Positions 1-12,155 of a stretch of 64,000 nucleotides of DNA are shown here, one piece after another. How positions within the stretch are numbered: position 1 is the first letter of the stretch; each line of letters begins with the position of its first letter. Origin of the DNA: Labia minor (lineage: Eukaryota; Arthropoda; Insecta; Dermaptera; Spongiphoridae); NCBI GenBank assembly GCA_963082975.1, contig OY720344.1:27749172-27813171 (forward strand), in the 5' to 3' direction. A program made the position numbers and the translations under genes. Below the pieces are notes generated by a model that searched no databases, was not told where the DNA came from, and saw nothing but the letters and a program-made list of their open reading frames with translations.

Positions 1-960
1 AAATCACTGGTATTTATAGAACAGTAACCTTCTGACTTTATTTTTATGAAATCAAGACTAAATTCTTTAAATGCAAATCACGTTTGGAGAGCATTTTTAA
101 TTTCAATTTTATGTTTTATTTTTAAAAGGCTTATTTTACTTTTATTCAGAATCTCTGCATAGATAAAGGGGGGGGGGGAACTCACTATGAGGGCAAATGG
201 AGTCAAAAAAAGGATCTCTCCAAAAATCATAAATTAACTAATGGCAATAAGTAAAGTAAAGTTCAATAATCCAGTACTTAGTTTTAATTTGATAATTTCT
301 TAATTAAATATAATAACAAAAAATAACTTTAATTGGATAATAAATAATTATTCTGTGCTAACCATTATTTAGCTTATTAAATAAATTAAATGGTTGGAAA
401 TATGATAAAAATGATTAGGGTTGCTCGTTAAACAATTCCCTGAATGTTAAGTATTTCAATTTAGAAAAATTACATTGTTGCTCTCTTCTATTATTATATA
501 ATAATTTTCAGTTAGATTTTATACTATGTTAAATTATTAAAATTATTATATTTCAAATACATACTCGTTTCACACTATTTTCATTTACAACATTCTGTAA
601 TTAACATAACATAACAGATAATAATTTATTTATTGAATTATTATTAATATAAATTCAAACAATCTATGATTTGAATTTCAATGGAATCTCATTTTGTTTG
701 GTTTATTTTATATATAACCTAATGTATTATTATTATTTTTAATATAACATTATTATATATAAATTAATGTTGGACGTATTAAATAAAATATAAAACAATA
801 ATGATAAGTTATTATATAGATTATTATATTTTATAGGAAATTTATAATTTAATTAAAAATAATGTTATTTAATTTAACAAAATTCCAAATTCAGAATTGT
901 TCAGGAATATAATTAGAAAATAAAGAACAATAATTTATTCAATCAATTCAATAGTTTATT
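1..960. other. AT-rich stretch without recognisable gene
   Basis: No coding region, tRNA or transposon end is visible. The sequence is dominated by short A/T tracts, with one G9 run near 170. I see nothing functional in it. Confidence 0.6.
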
Positions 961-963
961 TTT

Positions 964-1475
964 AAGTATTTCAAAGTATTTTTACCGACCGACGATAGTA
1001 AGGGAGGTATTGTTTTCACACCAAATTTCACATATGGAGATTTTTACATATCTCCACGAATCATGCATTTTCTAAACAGAAAAAAGTATTTTTAGCATGA
1101 TGTCTGTCCGTCCGTCTGTCCGTCCGTATAGATGTGTACAGCCTGAACGGCTCAACCGATTTTGATGAAATTTGATATATTTACTTAATGCATCAGTGGG
1201 ATGAATTGATCAACTTTTGGTGCAAATCCGGAAACCGGAAGTGGTAGTATTAGCGATCGACGATAGTAAGGGAAGGGTTAATTTCACACCAAATTTCACA
1301 TGAGGAGATTTTTTTACATATCACCACGAATGTATTGGTTTTATCCTCGGGAAAAATCATCTTCATTATGTTTTTCTTAATTTAAAATTATATGACGTCA
1401 CCCAGCCCTTCATGACGTCACAGCCTCCTTATTATGATCACGGGCAACGCCGGCTACTTCAGCTATATATTATAA
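964..1475 (+). repeat. Dispersed repeat with internal direct duplication and TGACGTCA sites
   Basis: Two imperfect direct copies of about 75 bp (around 988-1065 and 1256-1332) share CGACGATAGTAAGG and CACACCAAATTTCACAT. Between them lies a TCTGTCCGTCC simple-sequence run and a segment reading AACGGCTCAACCGATTTTG, a kind of sequence often seen in arthropod non-autonomous elements. The right part (1345-1425) has two GACGTCA-type sites and matches repeats at 5531-5700, 17420-17580 and, inverted, 20590-20760. It ends near a GC-rich hairpin-like segment followed by TTCAGCTA, which resembles a Helitron 3' end but lacks a clean CTAG. The family assignment is a guess. Confidence 0.5.
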
Positions 1476-1639
1476 ATAAAATAAAATTACAAATATTTAT
1501 GTTCTATCCATATCTGTTTTTTATTACATTAATAGATATATTAAAATTATTTGAAATTGTTTCTGTAGCTGGAAATTAATTTACTTCAAACCGTCGGTCG
1601 GTTCGGACCTGGCCACAGGTCAACTTATTTTTATTTTAT

Positions 1640-3079
1640 CAAAGTATTTAAGTATTTATAAATTTATATAAAAAATTTTTATATTTTTAAAAATGACATC
1701 ATTTTCTAAAGTGTTTTATTGTTAAAATCTCATATCAAAGATTACAGTGAATTTTTTTTCCTATCTCGAGGCATTGAAAAACAAAGAAACCCAGCAAATA
1801 AGCCTGGACCAATTCTTTTAATTGAAACGTTTGCAAAAAACCATTCTATCAATGTTTTTTTTTTTATCTTTGTTCTTTTTATATGACTTAAATAATTTAA
1901 TTAAACTTTGTTGAGAGCATTCTATAATAAATTGAATAAAACTTATTAAATACTCTTAGCGATATATAGTAAAGGAGAAGAAGAAAAGAAGGGGCAAAAG
2001 ACGATGGGAGAGAAGAAAGCGGATTCGAAAAAAAAAATAAAAAAAAAAAAATAAGAACTTAACTTATGGACGCATTCCCATTGCCAGTGTACTAGAAGAA
2101 GGTGGAGGCCATTAAAAATGGACCACTCCCCGAGCTGTCTGTCTTATTAATATCTAATGCAACCAGAGAACGAAGCTGTGAAAACACATTGAGCGTTGGT
2201 TGACCTCTCCAATGTTTCGATCGATGTTCGCCATGGATAAGAAAGTCAATTTATTACCTTTGTATTCCATCCTATCGAGGAAAAATGGAGAGCCGTTCAA
2301 AATACAATGAATAAAAGAAAAAATACGCTCTATTTGAATATTTATTTCGAATGCCTGGTTGAATACCTTCTATTCTTCCATTATATACGTAAATTATATT
2401 TATATTTCTAGGCTATACATTTTTGAATAGAAACCCATCAGTGGAATAGAAGCAAAAAAAAAACATTGTCATATTTTTATTCATTAAAAGAATAATTATA
2501 GCCTCGAAAATTGTCAATATTATATTATAGATGGGAGGCTTTTGTTTTTTTTCTCTCTTTTTATTTTTCATTTATAAATTAAAGTACATGTATTTATATG
2601 AATTTTCAAGACTATTTTCTAAAAATGATTTTCAGAATAACGATTTAAAGTTTGTTTCTTCCATATATAATAAAAATGTTAAAATATGTAAAAATATAAT
2701 AAGTTTTCTTTTAAATGAATAAAAATTCATCGTAACTTTTTTACTTATTTTTTATTAAATGCTTATTATTCATATTATTATTAAAATTATATTTAGTCAA
2801 CAGATAATATTGCATATTGTATTTAGAATAAAAATAATAATTTACCTTATAATTGAAAAAGTAATCCGTAATTCAAAAATTCAATAATATGAAAATAAAT
2901 TCTATGTTAAAATATTTTTAAGATAACCACATGTCTTCAAGTTCAAACTTTTTTCAACTAAGAGTAAAATATAATAAATTCGCTAATGTCTAAACCCAAT
3001 ACAATTAAATTATTAATTCGGTTTTATAGTTTCTCAAATTGATAAAAAGATTAATATATTTTAGGAATTTTTTTTAAAA
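1640..3079. other. Intergenic; purine-rich patch, no gene seen
   Basis: A purine-rich tract with an A-rich run lies at about 1968-2055. It is followed by a less AT-biased stretch (2065-2290) without a long reading frame or known motif. The open frame at 2531-2722 is AT-rich and low complexity and I do not regard it as a gene. Confidence 0.5.
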
Positions 3080-3500
3080 AATGTCTATCTATTTCTGTTG
3101 GTCTTCTCGAAAGTTCTTGGTCGCAGCAACCACATTTCTCCAATTGCCCCTATCCTTATTTACATCCATTCAACTTCTATTTTCTCCCAACTCTCTCATA
3201 TCTCTTCCTACATTGACAGCCCACCGCGTCATTGGTCTTCCAACCGGATGTTTCCCAATCGGTCTTCCCATAGATATATTTTTCCGCCAGTCTTACCTCT
3301 CCGATTCTTTTCACGTGTCCTTTCCATCACAACTTCCTTGATTTTATGGCCCTAACTATGTCAGGAAATGTATAAAGGTTATGCAATTCTAATGTTAAGT
3401 AATCTTCTCTATTTCCCACTGACCTCATCTTTAGTTGATACATAAATGCTGCGAATATACTCAAAATCTACTTTTGTTTTCCAAGGTCATGGAACATGCT
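3080..3500 (-). pseudogene. Non-LTR retrotransposon 3' coding fragment
   Basis: Read on the minus strand this resembles the extreme C-terminal end of a LINE-type pol: a GHVKRIGE-like segment, then a Lys/Arg-rich stretch and a final RNWRNVVAATKN-like segment. Such an ending follows the RT domain in many arthropod non-LTR elements. The frame is broken by stops and indels. Related pieces occur at 3690-3940 (+), 25325-25720 (-) and 28070-28145 (+), so this is a multi-copy family. It is a dead fragment; the precise clade cannot be called by eye. Confidence 0.6.
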
Positions 3501-3689
3501 CCCATATATTACAATCTGCAAAATAATTGTTATATATATATATTTTAATTTTGATATCTTTGGATAGCGAGCTTGAAAAGACAGTAACAAAATGGAACAG
3601 TATTAACACACAATGTCTTAACATACAAATGAGATTACATAACTAGGAATTGCATGATCTCTATGCATCTTCAGATGTAGTTAGGACTA

Positions 3690-3940
3690 TAAAATCGATA
3701 AGGCTGCGATAGGCAGTGCACGTGGCTCGAATGGGAGAGGAAAGTATGGCGAAAAATATATTGGTGGGGAGATCGATTGGTAAATGTCCGCTTGGAAAAC
3801 CAAGGAAGTGAACATTGTAAGAAGGGACTGGAGAGTGATGAGAGAGGGTAGGAGTTGGATGCGGTTGTGGCTCAGGATAGAGACACTTGAAGAAATCTGG
3901 TTGCTGCGGTTAATTTCAAGATCTGCAGAGCCACAGAGAT
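3690..3940 (+). pseudogene. Second LINE 3' fragment, opposite orientation
   Basis: Plus-strand translation gives GEESMAKNILVGRSIGK followed by a Lys-rich segment, the same C-terminal region of the LINE family as 3080-3500 but inverted. The two therefore form a loose inverted pair around about 3500-3690. Stops and frameshifts interrupt it. Confidence 0.55.
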
Positions 3941-3954
3941 AGATAAATATATTT

Positions 3955-4060
3955 CCTTCCTATTTTAATTTTTATCCCCTTTTATAATAATTTTGACGAG
4001 ATAAGCCTCTTCACTGCATGATAATAGGAATTACACGATCGTCACTTCTATTTAAATTAT
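3955..4060 (-). pseudogene. Short LINE RT C-terminal fragment
   Basis: The minus strand matches the segment found at 25920-26010 (-) and 27840-27915 (+): a CYHAVKRLISS-like stretch just after the RT domain. It is too short to function. Confidence 0.5.
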
Positions 4061-5530
4061 TTTTTTAATAGAAAAATAATCTTTCGTGAAATATTCTTCT
4101 TCTCCGAAAACAATAAAATTAGTAGCAAGTATATTATAAATGGTTAATGGTCGTTTTGTAATGAAGACTATAGTATTATGTAGTCTCATGATTATTTCTA
4201 ATTGAGAGAAAGAATGAAAATATTTAAAATTTTTGTTGATCATTTCCTCTTCTCTTTATATGTATATAGCCCTTGAATGAAATGTTACACTTAATAATAA
4301 ACATGAATTTAAAATAAGGAGAACAACTCATTTGGCTCTCACTTAACAAAATTTTAATTTCCCTCTCTCTCTCTTACTCTCTTTCAATGAATTTATTTTA
4401 TAATTTATTATTCTTAATCTTCTTTTTCTTCTTCGATGAATCATATTACTCCAGTTAGAATCCCCACCGGTCCAAGTAGAACATTTTTTTAATTTCAAAT
4501 TATTAATTAATATTTAAAATGAAAATGTTAATTATTCTTGGGGAATTAGAGTTTCCTGTTCTAAAGATCTCTCTTCTCATTCTTAATAAAATAGTTCATC
4601 TTCTTTTTATTTCATTTTGATAGCAACAGTAAAGGGGAGAGAACAAGACATACAGAGAGAGAGAGAGAGACAGTGGAGAGTCACATAGAATGGGCAAAAG
4701 AGAAACATATTTTATCAAACGTCTAATAGAATAAAATAGCAAGATTAAGACTTTTCTCTCCTCGTTTGTACTTTTAGATACTCATTCACCCACAAAAAAA
4801 TATACTCACAAAGTCACAATTCTACAAATACACAGCTTATAAATTTACTTTTCGACCTTTCATTCTATTGGCGTGGCGCCATCTGGTCTATAGTCCTGTT
4901 ATTTATAGAGGTTAGACCTTAAGATATTTCATATTTTCAAAAAAAAAAAAAAAAACACTAATAATAATAAAAGTAAAATAAAAAATAACAATTAGATAAG
5001 CTTCAAGTGGTTTGACGGTGAGAGCGACAGGTTTATAAAAGCCGTTTGCTGCTCTCAGAGAAAACTGTGTGGAACGTGAAGGGTGAATAATTGACCAGGC
5101 CTTCTGGGGTTTCAGTAGGGGATGGACCAAAGTGTTTTACATGCGTACAAGGGGATGAAATTGTGCTGCGGGGCTAATTTTCTCTGGCTGACTTCATTCA
5201 TCCTCTAATGAGATCATCTTTCCGCCCTCATCCAACCATGTTGTTGTTCCTTTCGAAAAGCAAGCCCAAGTAATTTTTATCAAAGAAAGGGAGGGGGGAA
5301 AGTTTAATTGAATTGTAAATGCAATAAATAAATTTATTTAATGAACATTCATTTTCTTTTCTTTATACTTTATGATTTTATAAATAAAATAAAAACAGAA
5401 AAAAAACCCTGAAAATAACAAAAGAGAAATATTAACTAGTAAATAACCACTCATTCCTTTTATGGCCACAATTGAAATGTTTTTATATCTTATCTTCTTA
5501 TACGAGTAAAAATTGTTTCTTTGTTTCATT
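4061..5530. other. Intergenic; simple repeats, possible weak promoter
   Basis: It holds pyrimidine and purine microsatellites (CT near 4365, GA near 4656) and an A16 run near 4940. The only promoter-like feature is a TTTATAAAAG box at 5032-5041 followed about 22 bp later by CTCAG, in a moderately GC-rich stretch (5005-5235). That spacing is short for a TATA-initiator pair and no convincing gene follows, so I do not call a promoter. Confidence 0.4.
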
Positions 5531-5700
5531 GTTCTCAAAAACCGCTCTAACGATTTTTTTGAAATTCACAACAGAGATAGTATTTATAAAGAAAAATTGA
5601 GTTTTATTGATCACATCTCACGAAACTTTATTAGTTCTTCTTAATTTAAATTTATAATATATGGATGACGTCACAACCACCGCCTGTGAGATATATTATA
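5531..5700 (+). repeat. Copy of the TGACGTCA dispersed repeat
   Basis: It shares the GTTCTCA(A/G)AA...CCGCTC...ACGATTTTTTTGAAA start, the TTTTATTGATCACATCTC middle and a GATGACGTCAC site with 17420-17580 and the inverse of 20590-20760. The flanks are AT-rich and no ends or target duplication can be defined. Confidence 0.6.
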
Positions 5701-5986
5701 TTCATATATTTGATTTTTTAATTTCATTAATAGTTTTACATTTAAATTATTTGAAATTGTTTCACACAACGTTTAAAAGAAGATTTGTTTCATCAATTTT
5801 ATTTTTATCATCATAAATATTAATTTGTTTATATTTTTTGATATAATTAATTAGATTGTTAATTGTTGATTAATGAGATGTATTAGTAAACATTATTATA
5901 AGCTAATATGTACAAAGCTTTAGCTTAAATAAAAAGTGTAAGCATAAATAAATTATCTTTGTTGTTATTAATTAAAAATTAACAAG

Positions 5987-6000
5987 TGGTGACCCCGAAG
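5987..6000 (+). promoter_or_regulatory. Primer-binding-site-like motif of an LTR retrotransposon
   Basis: TGGTGACCCCGAAG directly follows ...TTAACA, the usual layout of an LTR terminus (CA) plus tRNA primer-binding site in Ty3/Gypsy elements. The 43 bp to the next ATG then lead into a gag-like frame. The upstream LTR cannot be delimited because no second LTR is present. Confidence 0.55.
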
Positions 6001-6042
6001 CTGATGAAAAAAAAATCAAAAAGGAATCATACGATTTTCAAA

Positions 6043-6159
6043 ATGCCGGAAATTGAAACGAAAACGAATGCTACCATCGAAAAGGTAAGCGTGAAAATAC
6101 CTCATTTTTGGCCTTGGCATTTTATATCAAAATTAAAATATGATTTTTTAGACAAATGA
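6043..6159 (+). pseudogene. Ty3/Gypsy gag N-terminal fragment
   Basis: A 38-codon frame starts at an ATG 43 bp after the primer-binding-like motif. It contains VSVKIPHFWPWHF, resembling the VxLPPFWxxxP segment at the start of many Gypsy Gag proteins (family knowledge). It stops at 6157 where Gag would continue for several hundred residues, so the copy is truncated. It is unrelated to the Gypsy element at 35397. Confidence 0.5.
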
Positions 6160-6650
6160 TAAAAAGGAGATCTTTATATTTTTTTATTAAAATAGGCTTC
6201 TTTTTTTATTTTTAATTTTTAATAAATTCTCTTTTTATTAAAAAATAATATTAAAGTGTATATAAATTTCAATCAAGCCACCGCTTCTTATATCTTATTT
6301 ATTTATATTATAAAAATTCAATAAAATTAAAAATATATTTGTTATACTGATATCTGTTTTCATTGCATAAACACATATCCAAACATTAAAAATTTTAAAA
6401 ATTGTTTCAGAGCAATTAGAAGATTTTCGATAACGATCATTGCATCTTTACTGAAACCGGCTAAGAGCGTGACGTTTAGAAATTCTTCAAGAGAATTAAT
6501 TAATTATTTGAATATAATTAAGAGAATGCTTTATGTAGCTTTTTCAAGAGTTAAGAATGGAAAAAATTTGAAGGTTCTATTACCACCTGAGAATGAATGT
6601 TATACTCGAAATGTTGTTTGGAAAGAGGTATTAAATTAATATATGAATAT
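6160..6650. other. AT-rich stretch, nothing recognised
   Basis: It may be degraded remainder of the Gypsy copy upstream. The segment 6440-6640 is slightly more complex but its frames are short and match nothing I recognise. Confidence 0.4.
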
Positions 6651-6654
6651 ATGG

Positions 6655-7134
6655 AAACACCAAATGGGGTAGTGATGCGCAATATATGACACTGTATCCT
6701 GTTAGTGTGACTTAGCCTCTCCTACTCAATTCCGACTTTCACCTCCTTGGTGGTGTTCATTGGTAACCTGAGCAACCTTGTGGAAGATCGTGGTAACCAA
6801 CCCCGGTGGGAAGCAGGGTCAGGGCTGACGAAAGCGGAAGAAATGGTCCTCCGAAGAATAGGAGGTTGGGTGAGAGGCTAAATTCCTCTCACAGTAAAAT
6901 AACATATTAATAGAACTTGGAAAAAATGTCTTGGAATAGAGATTGTTGAAACATAAGAGTTATGCGATAAAATAGGAAATGATTAAAGAATTATGAGTTA
7001 AAATATGAGATTACTATATAGCATAGGCCTTACTTAAAGTGTGATTGGGGTTTTAGTGGGTGAGAGCCCCACACGTTGGCTGGTAGAGCTTTCCCCTAAC
7101 ACACTATTTAAAAAAAAAAAAAAAAAAAAAAAAA
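6655..7134 (+). mobile_element. Non-LTR retrotransposon 3' end (or derived SINE) with poly(A)
   Basis: This GC-richer segment reads CCCCGGTGGGAAGCAGGGTC...GGTTGGGTGAGAGGCTAA, wording typical of 3' regions of certain arthropod non-LTR elements (recalled resemblance, not a search). It ends in a run of about 25 A (7110-7134). The poly(A) end and the compact GC-rich body fit a 5'-truncated retroposed copy on the plus strand. I could not find a clear target-site duplication. Confidence 0.55.
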
Positions 7135-7800
7135 GAAATATATTAAAGTTATATTAATTTTAATTAGATTGATGTAATTATCTAATATTAATATTGGTGT
7201 GAATGATTGTAATAACATTGAATAATAAATGGTATTTGATACAATTTTGTTATTTTTTTATGGTCGAATGATAGCTCGTTGTTGGATGTATAGGATCAAT
7301 TATTTTATTTGATCAAGTAAATTTGAAAAGGTTTTAATATATTGAAATGAAAATCAATTTATTTTAATTTATTTGAAACATTTTAGAAAACAAATTTTTA
7401 ATGGGTCATTTTTATAAATCCCATTTAACAATTATAATAAATAATTAAAAAATTGTAAAATTTTTAAAGTATATAAAAATAAATTCTATAAATTGGTTAA
7501 AGGGTCGAGTCATAGTTCAGTGTCACAGGTATATATTTTATATTAACACGCCTACTTTTCTGTTTGTATGTTATTATTTGAATGGCGATTCGGTGAATGG
7601 TTAATGGTTAATTAACGATCCATATAACATCATCGACTGGGCCGCTACCATAAGGAGTGAATAGAAATAGACGATATTACTTGGATTAATCTTATTATAC
7701 TAGCTAAAATTGTTTGTTTTATAACAACTTGGGGCGCTAAACAGTTTTTCAAAACATCACTCGAAATGCAATTAAACAAAAAAATTGAAAAGTTAGGCTA
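7135..7800. other. AT-rich intergenic with a repeat copy
   Basis: Positions about 7495-7600 are an inverted copy of 17685-17770 (shared TTATTTGAATGGCGATTCGG). The rest is AT-rich and I see nothing else in it. Confidence 0.45.
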
Positions 7801-7804
7801 AGCA

Positions 7805-8070
7805 GACGTCTTAAATATTATAAGAGATTCGGCAATTGCAATTACAGATAGCGAGGAAAAATTAATGGAGGTTTGAAATTAATAGTGATAAGAAAAAGTA
7901 TTTAGTGACAAAGAGGAACAGTATTAACATACAAAATCTTAATATACAAAATGTAAAATTTGAATATGTAGAAAAATTGAATGTAATCACGAAGGATAAT
8001 AACCAAATACGATGTACCACTCGGGGGTACAGGGGGCGCTCTTCACAGCTGGTATATTATTATATAAAAA
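7805..8070 (+). pseudogene. LINE RT fragment joined to a Helitron-like 3' end
   Basis: The segment to about 8000 is homologous to 27590-27800: it encodes DSAIAITDSEEKLME, the stretch just after the RT catalytic box. It switches at 8002 into CCAAATACGATGTACC...GGGGGTACAGGGGGCG, the 3' terminal region of the Helitron family seen at 12156, 25107 and 28385. Here the terminal hairpin and CTAG are degenerate. The same LINE-plus-Helitron junction type recurs in the window, which suggests capture. Confidence 0.5.
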
Positions 8071-8246
8071 GTAAAAGATTTTACATTGAAATTAAGTATG
8101 GAAAATTTTATATTTTAAAATATTGTTAATCTAAAAACTAACTTTAATTATTAGAATTAGTCCTTATTATGGAAAATGTCCTTATTATGAGATTATTTAA
8201 TTCTTTCATTGATCCTAAGAGAGACCTTATGAATAAGACAAATACA

Positions 8247-8254
8247 TTTACAGA
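8247..8254. repeat. 8-bp target-site duplication TTTACAGA (left)
   Basis: Perfectly repeated at 9012-9019 on the other side of the hAT element. Confidence 0.85.
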
Positions 8255-9011
8255 CAGTGGCGTACCTAGAACTTTTGCCGCCCGGGGCGATCTCCAGTTT
8301 GCCGCCCTTTTTATTACAAGTCAATCAAATAGTGGTATTTATAAATTAATGCACATAAATAAATTATTAAATTATTTAATCAATATTAATTAATACACAG
8401 AGTAAATTTTTTTACACATATTTGTATGCACTCGTAAACATATTTATATAATATTTACTCTTCTAGCTTTCATACTAGAAAAATCGTGTATAATGCTCTC
8501 AAAATTTATATTTATATTTTTTCCGCCGGTCCTGCTTTTCAAAAGAAAAATCGATGATTTAAAAAAATATTGGTATATCACTTCAAAGTAATCATATAAA
8601 CTTTTCAAAAGAAATGACATTTATAAACTGATTTCAAAAAATTTTAGTTAGGAAAAATTGCCGAACAAAATCGTAAAGATACGTTTACGAATTCAAAAAA
8701 TTTTAATGAATACAATAAAATAAAATTATTATCCTGTTCTTGGAATTAGAATTCAAAATTTACACTAAAATGCATTTATATACACCGAGGAATAATATTC
8801 GAAATCATATAATTGATCATAATTTATATAAATCAAATAGTAAACTTATAATAATCATAATAATCATTTATTATTCAAGAAAGAAAAAAAATAAATATGA
8901 AATGAATAAGTTGCTTTTTACAACTATTAACTAAATATAAAAAATGCCGCCCCAAGATAAGTGCCGCCCGGTGCGGGCCGCACCCTCCGCACCCCCCTAG
9001 GTACGCCACTG
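8255..9011. mobile_element. Non-autonomous hAT transposon (757 bp)
   Basis: It begins CAGTGGCGTACCTAG and ends with the inverse CTAGGTACGCCACTG, giving a terminal inverted repeat of at least 15 bp. GC-rich subterminal regions rich in GCCGCCC lie inside both ends. The flanks carry a perfect 8-bp duplication, TTTACAGA. CAGNG-type termini with an 8-bp duplication are the hAT signature. The interior has no transposase and is AT-rich, so this copy needs a transposase in trans. Confidence 0.85.
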
Positions 9012-9900
9012 TTTACAGATATATATTGTCGTATATTGAAGACTTAGTATGGGTTGGGTTTTAAAAAATAATGGGTTAAAATTAATAAAATTGATTTTTA
9101 ATTTAATTAATTAAATTAAAATAAAATATTTAATTATAATAAAATTAATATTTAATGATGAAAGAAATTAATACAATTATGATAGGTAACATGAGAAATT
9201 ATAACTTATAAATTAACTATAAAATAAAGTTCATTTATTTTAATATTATTGATATATCAGATTTTATATTTAATTAGCAATTGCAATTTATAAAGGGTCG
9301 GCCACATAGCTGTTAATGTTACTTGTATAGAGTTCAATAGTGAGACAATTGATGAATCTCCGGGCGTTTCCTTCCAGGGAATCAATGATACATCTTCTAT
9401 GGGCAGACAACATATTGGTTGGCCTCGAGGTATACTCCTGGCACTGTTGTATCGCTTAGAGCAGTGATGGCCAACCCGCGGGCCGAATGTGGCCTGCCGT
9501 AAACATTTTTGCGGCTTGCGAGATTCATCACACTTTTATATTCTGCGCCCCCATGAAACAAATATCGCACTAGTGAAATAAATATGATTTCATTTTTTTT
9601 TGAAGTGAAAACTTCTTTAGCGGCGTTGAGCACTTTTGCGGGATGGGGAAAAAATATAGATTTCGCGTGAGATTCCAAAACGACACCGACCCGACCGACC
9701 GACCGATATACGCATGCGCAATACGCCAGAATGTTAGACACTAAACTTCTGATACATTCTTTACGAAATTTTACATATTTGCCATATTAAATATTATTAT
9801 TTATATTTACATTAATAATCAGTATTACTAAATTATGTATATATAAAATAAAATATTTTAATATATTATTATGTGTTAAATTATATTAAATTAATTTCAG

Positions 9901-10010
9901 AATATATATATATATATATATATTAAATTATATACTATATATAATATATTATATAATATATATTTTAATAAATTAATTTTTAAATATGTGTGTGTGTGTG
10001 TGTGTGTGTG
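9901..10010. repeat. TA and TG microsatellites
   Basis: A TA-rich run at 9901-9965 is followed by about twelve TG repeats ending near 10010. Both lie inside the hAT element. Confidence 0.8.
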
Positions 10011-10062
10011 ACCGTAAAAATAAAGATATATGTTTGATAATTTTTCACATGATTAATAATTG

Positions 10063-10280
10063 TATAAAACTGCTATATATAGAATTTCAGCCTGATAGAA
10101 TCGCTGAAAGTACCAGAATTAATTTTTTTACACTGGAAATCTCACGCGCCAACACGTGACGTGGTGCCATCAAAAGAGAGCCAAACTTTCGCTGGTTTAA
10201 TAAATATTATTTATTAATTTTAATTTATAATTGAATTAATTTAATTTAATTTAATTTAATATATGTTATTTAATCCAATT
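10063..10280 (+). repeat. Repeat shared inverted with 17150-17370
   Basis: It contains TCACGCGCCAACACGTGACG and GATAGAATCGCTGAAAGTAC-like sequence, both found in reverse orientation at 17232-17345. The family is unknown. This copy sits inside the hAT element at 9462-11295. Confidence 0.7.
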
Positions 10281-10703
10281 CAAATTTGCGAGATATGCTG
10301 AATATGCTTTTAAATAAAAAAAATTTTCAAGAAAGTAATTGGAATTATTAATATTAAGAATCAATAAATAAATTTATTAAATATACATTTAAACATGTAA
10401 ATTAATCTATATACAAATTTAATAAATATTCAAACAATAATTGAAACAATATAAATAACACGATTCAATATTTTACTTACATTGTGATTTATATTTTTAT
10501 TTTTATTACAACTATTATTATGGGTATGTTATTTTTGGCAGTTTAAAAAAAATTAAAAATATTAATAAAATTTATCAAAATAATAATTTGAAAAGATTTC
10601 CAATTATTTTTATTTATTTATTGTAAATTTTTCAATGTAACCATGGTATCCATAAATAGACTTTTACCAAAATATTACTATTTAAATTAATTTTGGATAA
10701 ATT

Positions 10704-10850
10704 AATTTTGGATTTAACTACACTAAAACCTTCCCTGGGACGCCCACAACAATCCCTGAAAGTTTCATCGCAATCGGACGGGTAGTTTTTGAGTATTTGA
10801 CAGACACACACACACAGACAGACAGACAGACAGACATATATATATATATT
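10704..10850 (-). mobile_element. Helitron-like 5' fragment
   Basis: CCTTCCCTGGGACGCCCACA...AATCGGACGGGTAGTTTTTGAG followed by CAGACA repeats and a TATA run is the same sequence as 12635-12757, the 5' part (minus strand) of the Helitron there. No 3' CTAG end is present nearby, so this is a partial copy. Confidence 0.55.
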
Positions 10851-11303
10851 CATACACATCGTATTTTTAATATTTTTGTAATAATAATCAGTTTGCTGAA
10901 AAAAATAATTATGAATTTTATATATATATATATACGTATTAAATTTCATTTTTCTCGTGAAGCTGGTGCGCATTCCGTCTGCTTTCAAATTTCTTACGCA
11001 CAAGTTTTCACTTCTGTCGGCCAGTCCCACGACTGCCAATTCGACTTTTTTTTCGTTGATTCTTTTTTTATTTTTAGTATTATATATTTTTTACAATGTG
11101 CATTCAGTATCATTATTATTATATTATATATGTTTATATGTAAAAATAATAGTAAACATAATAAAAATTCATTATTTGTCAATTTGTCACACCAAACAAT
11201 ATCTATAATGGGTATGTATAATTTTATATGCGACCCGCGAAGTTATGATGCATTTCCAAAGTGGCCCGCAAGATCATTTGGGTTGGCCACCTCTGGCTTA
11301 GAG

Positions 11304-12155
11304 ATAATGTCTCTCTGTTGCTCCCTTCCCGAAGAATGATTTACATCCTTGTTTCCATCCATCAGGAAAACTCCTACCTCTTTTTATCATATTAATATAA
11401 TGAGAAATATAAATAAAATTTAAAATTAAAAAGATTCAATATATGTATGTTAATTAAAAATATATATATATCTTGAAAAACATGTGAATTATTAAATAAT
11501 AATTTATTTTATTTTTTGAAACATTCAGTATACTTAGAAGAATAATAAAAAGGATAAAAAGAAGATCAATTGAATAATTTCGTTGGAAAAAGGGTAAAAA
11601 TTCATGACCAAGCTTTCCTTATCAACTGACCTTACAATACAATTTATCCTCTTGTCACTTTCAGGAATATTTTTTTTCTTTTGATTTCTTAAGATTCTTG
11701 TTGAACATGTCTACATAAAAGATAAAATTCATTTTAACATTAATAGAATCAGCTGCTCATTTATCTGATATTTTTTTGTTTGTTTTGAATCATGTATTTT
11801 CTGTTTTCTTTTACTAATTAATAATAATTAATTTGTAATATTTTTCTTTCTAATTGAAAAAATATTATTTTGTTATTTTTTTAATTAAAAATAAAGAACA
11901 AATGTAGATAATTTTTATGTGTTAAGTTATGCTTTGTTTGATTTGTATTTAACTTGAGAAGAATATATCTCGCAAGGGACAAATTAAACTAAAACCCATA
12001 TAATTATTCGCAAAAAATTAAAGATAAAAAAATAAATAAAAAGGAAAAGAGAAATTTAAAAAAATCAAATATAAATTAAATGACAATTTTATAATATTTA
12101 ATTAAAAATGAAACCTTTTTTTATATATATTTCATGATTTCTCTATTATAATATA
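11304..12155. other. AT-rich intergenic, nothing recognised
   Basis: The first 90 bp continue the moderately complex sequence interrupted by the hAT element (9290-9453). The remainder is AT-rich low-complexity DNA. Confidence 0.5.

Larger units (their letters stand above)
9462..11295. mobile_element. Non-autonomous hAT transposon (1.83 kb) with nested repeats
   Basis: The left end is CAGTGATGGCCAACCC and the right end the inverse of CAGAGGTGGCCAACCC, flanked by the perfect 8-bp duplication GCTTAGAG (9454-9461 and 11296-11303). These are classic hAT termini. No intact transposase frame is present. Inside are a copy of the 17-kb repeat (10063-10280), TA and TG microsatellites, and a Helitron 5'-type segment with CAGACA repeats (about 10704-10850). 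The interior therefore served as a landing pad or captured other DNA. Confidence 0.85.

Noticed and set aside
5032..5057. TATA box plus initiator promoter
   Set aside because: The spacing (about 22 bp) is short and no credible transcript or gene follows.
9397..9741. 114-codon minus-strand open frame
   Set aside because: It crosses the hAT boundary at 9462 and its terminal repeat, and has no motif; it is a chance frame.
10797..11339. 180-codon plus-strand open frame
   Set aside because: It begins in CAGACA repeats, runs through TA-rich sequence and out over the hAT end; its composition reflects simple repeats.
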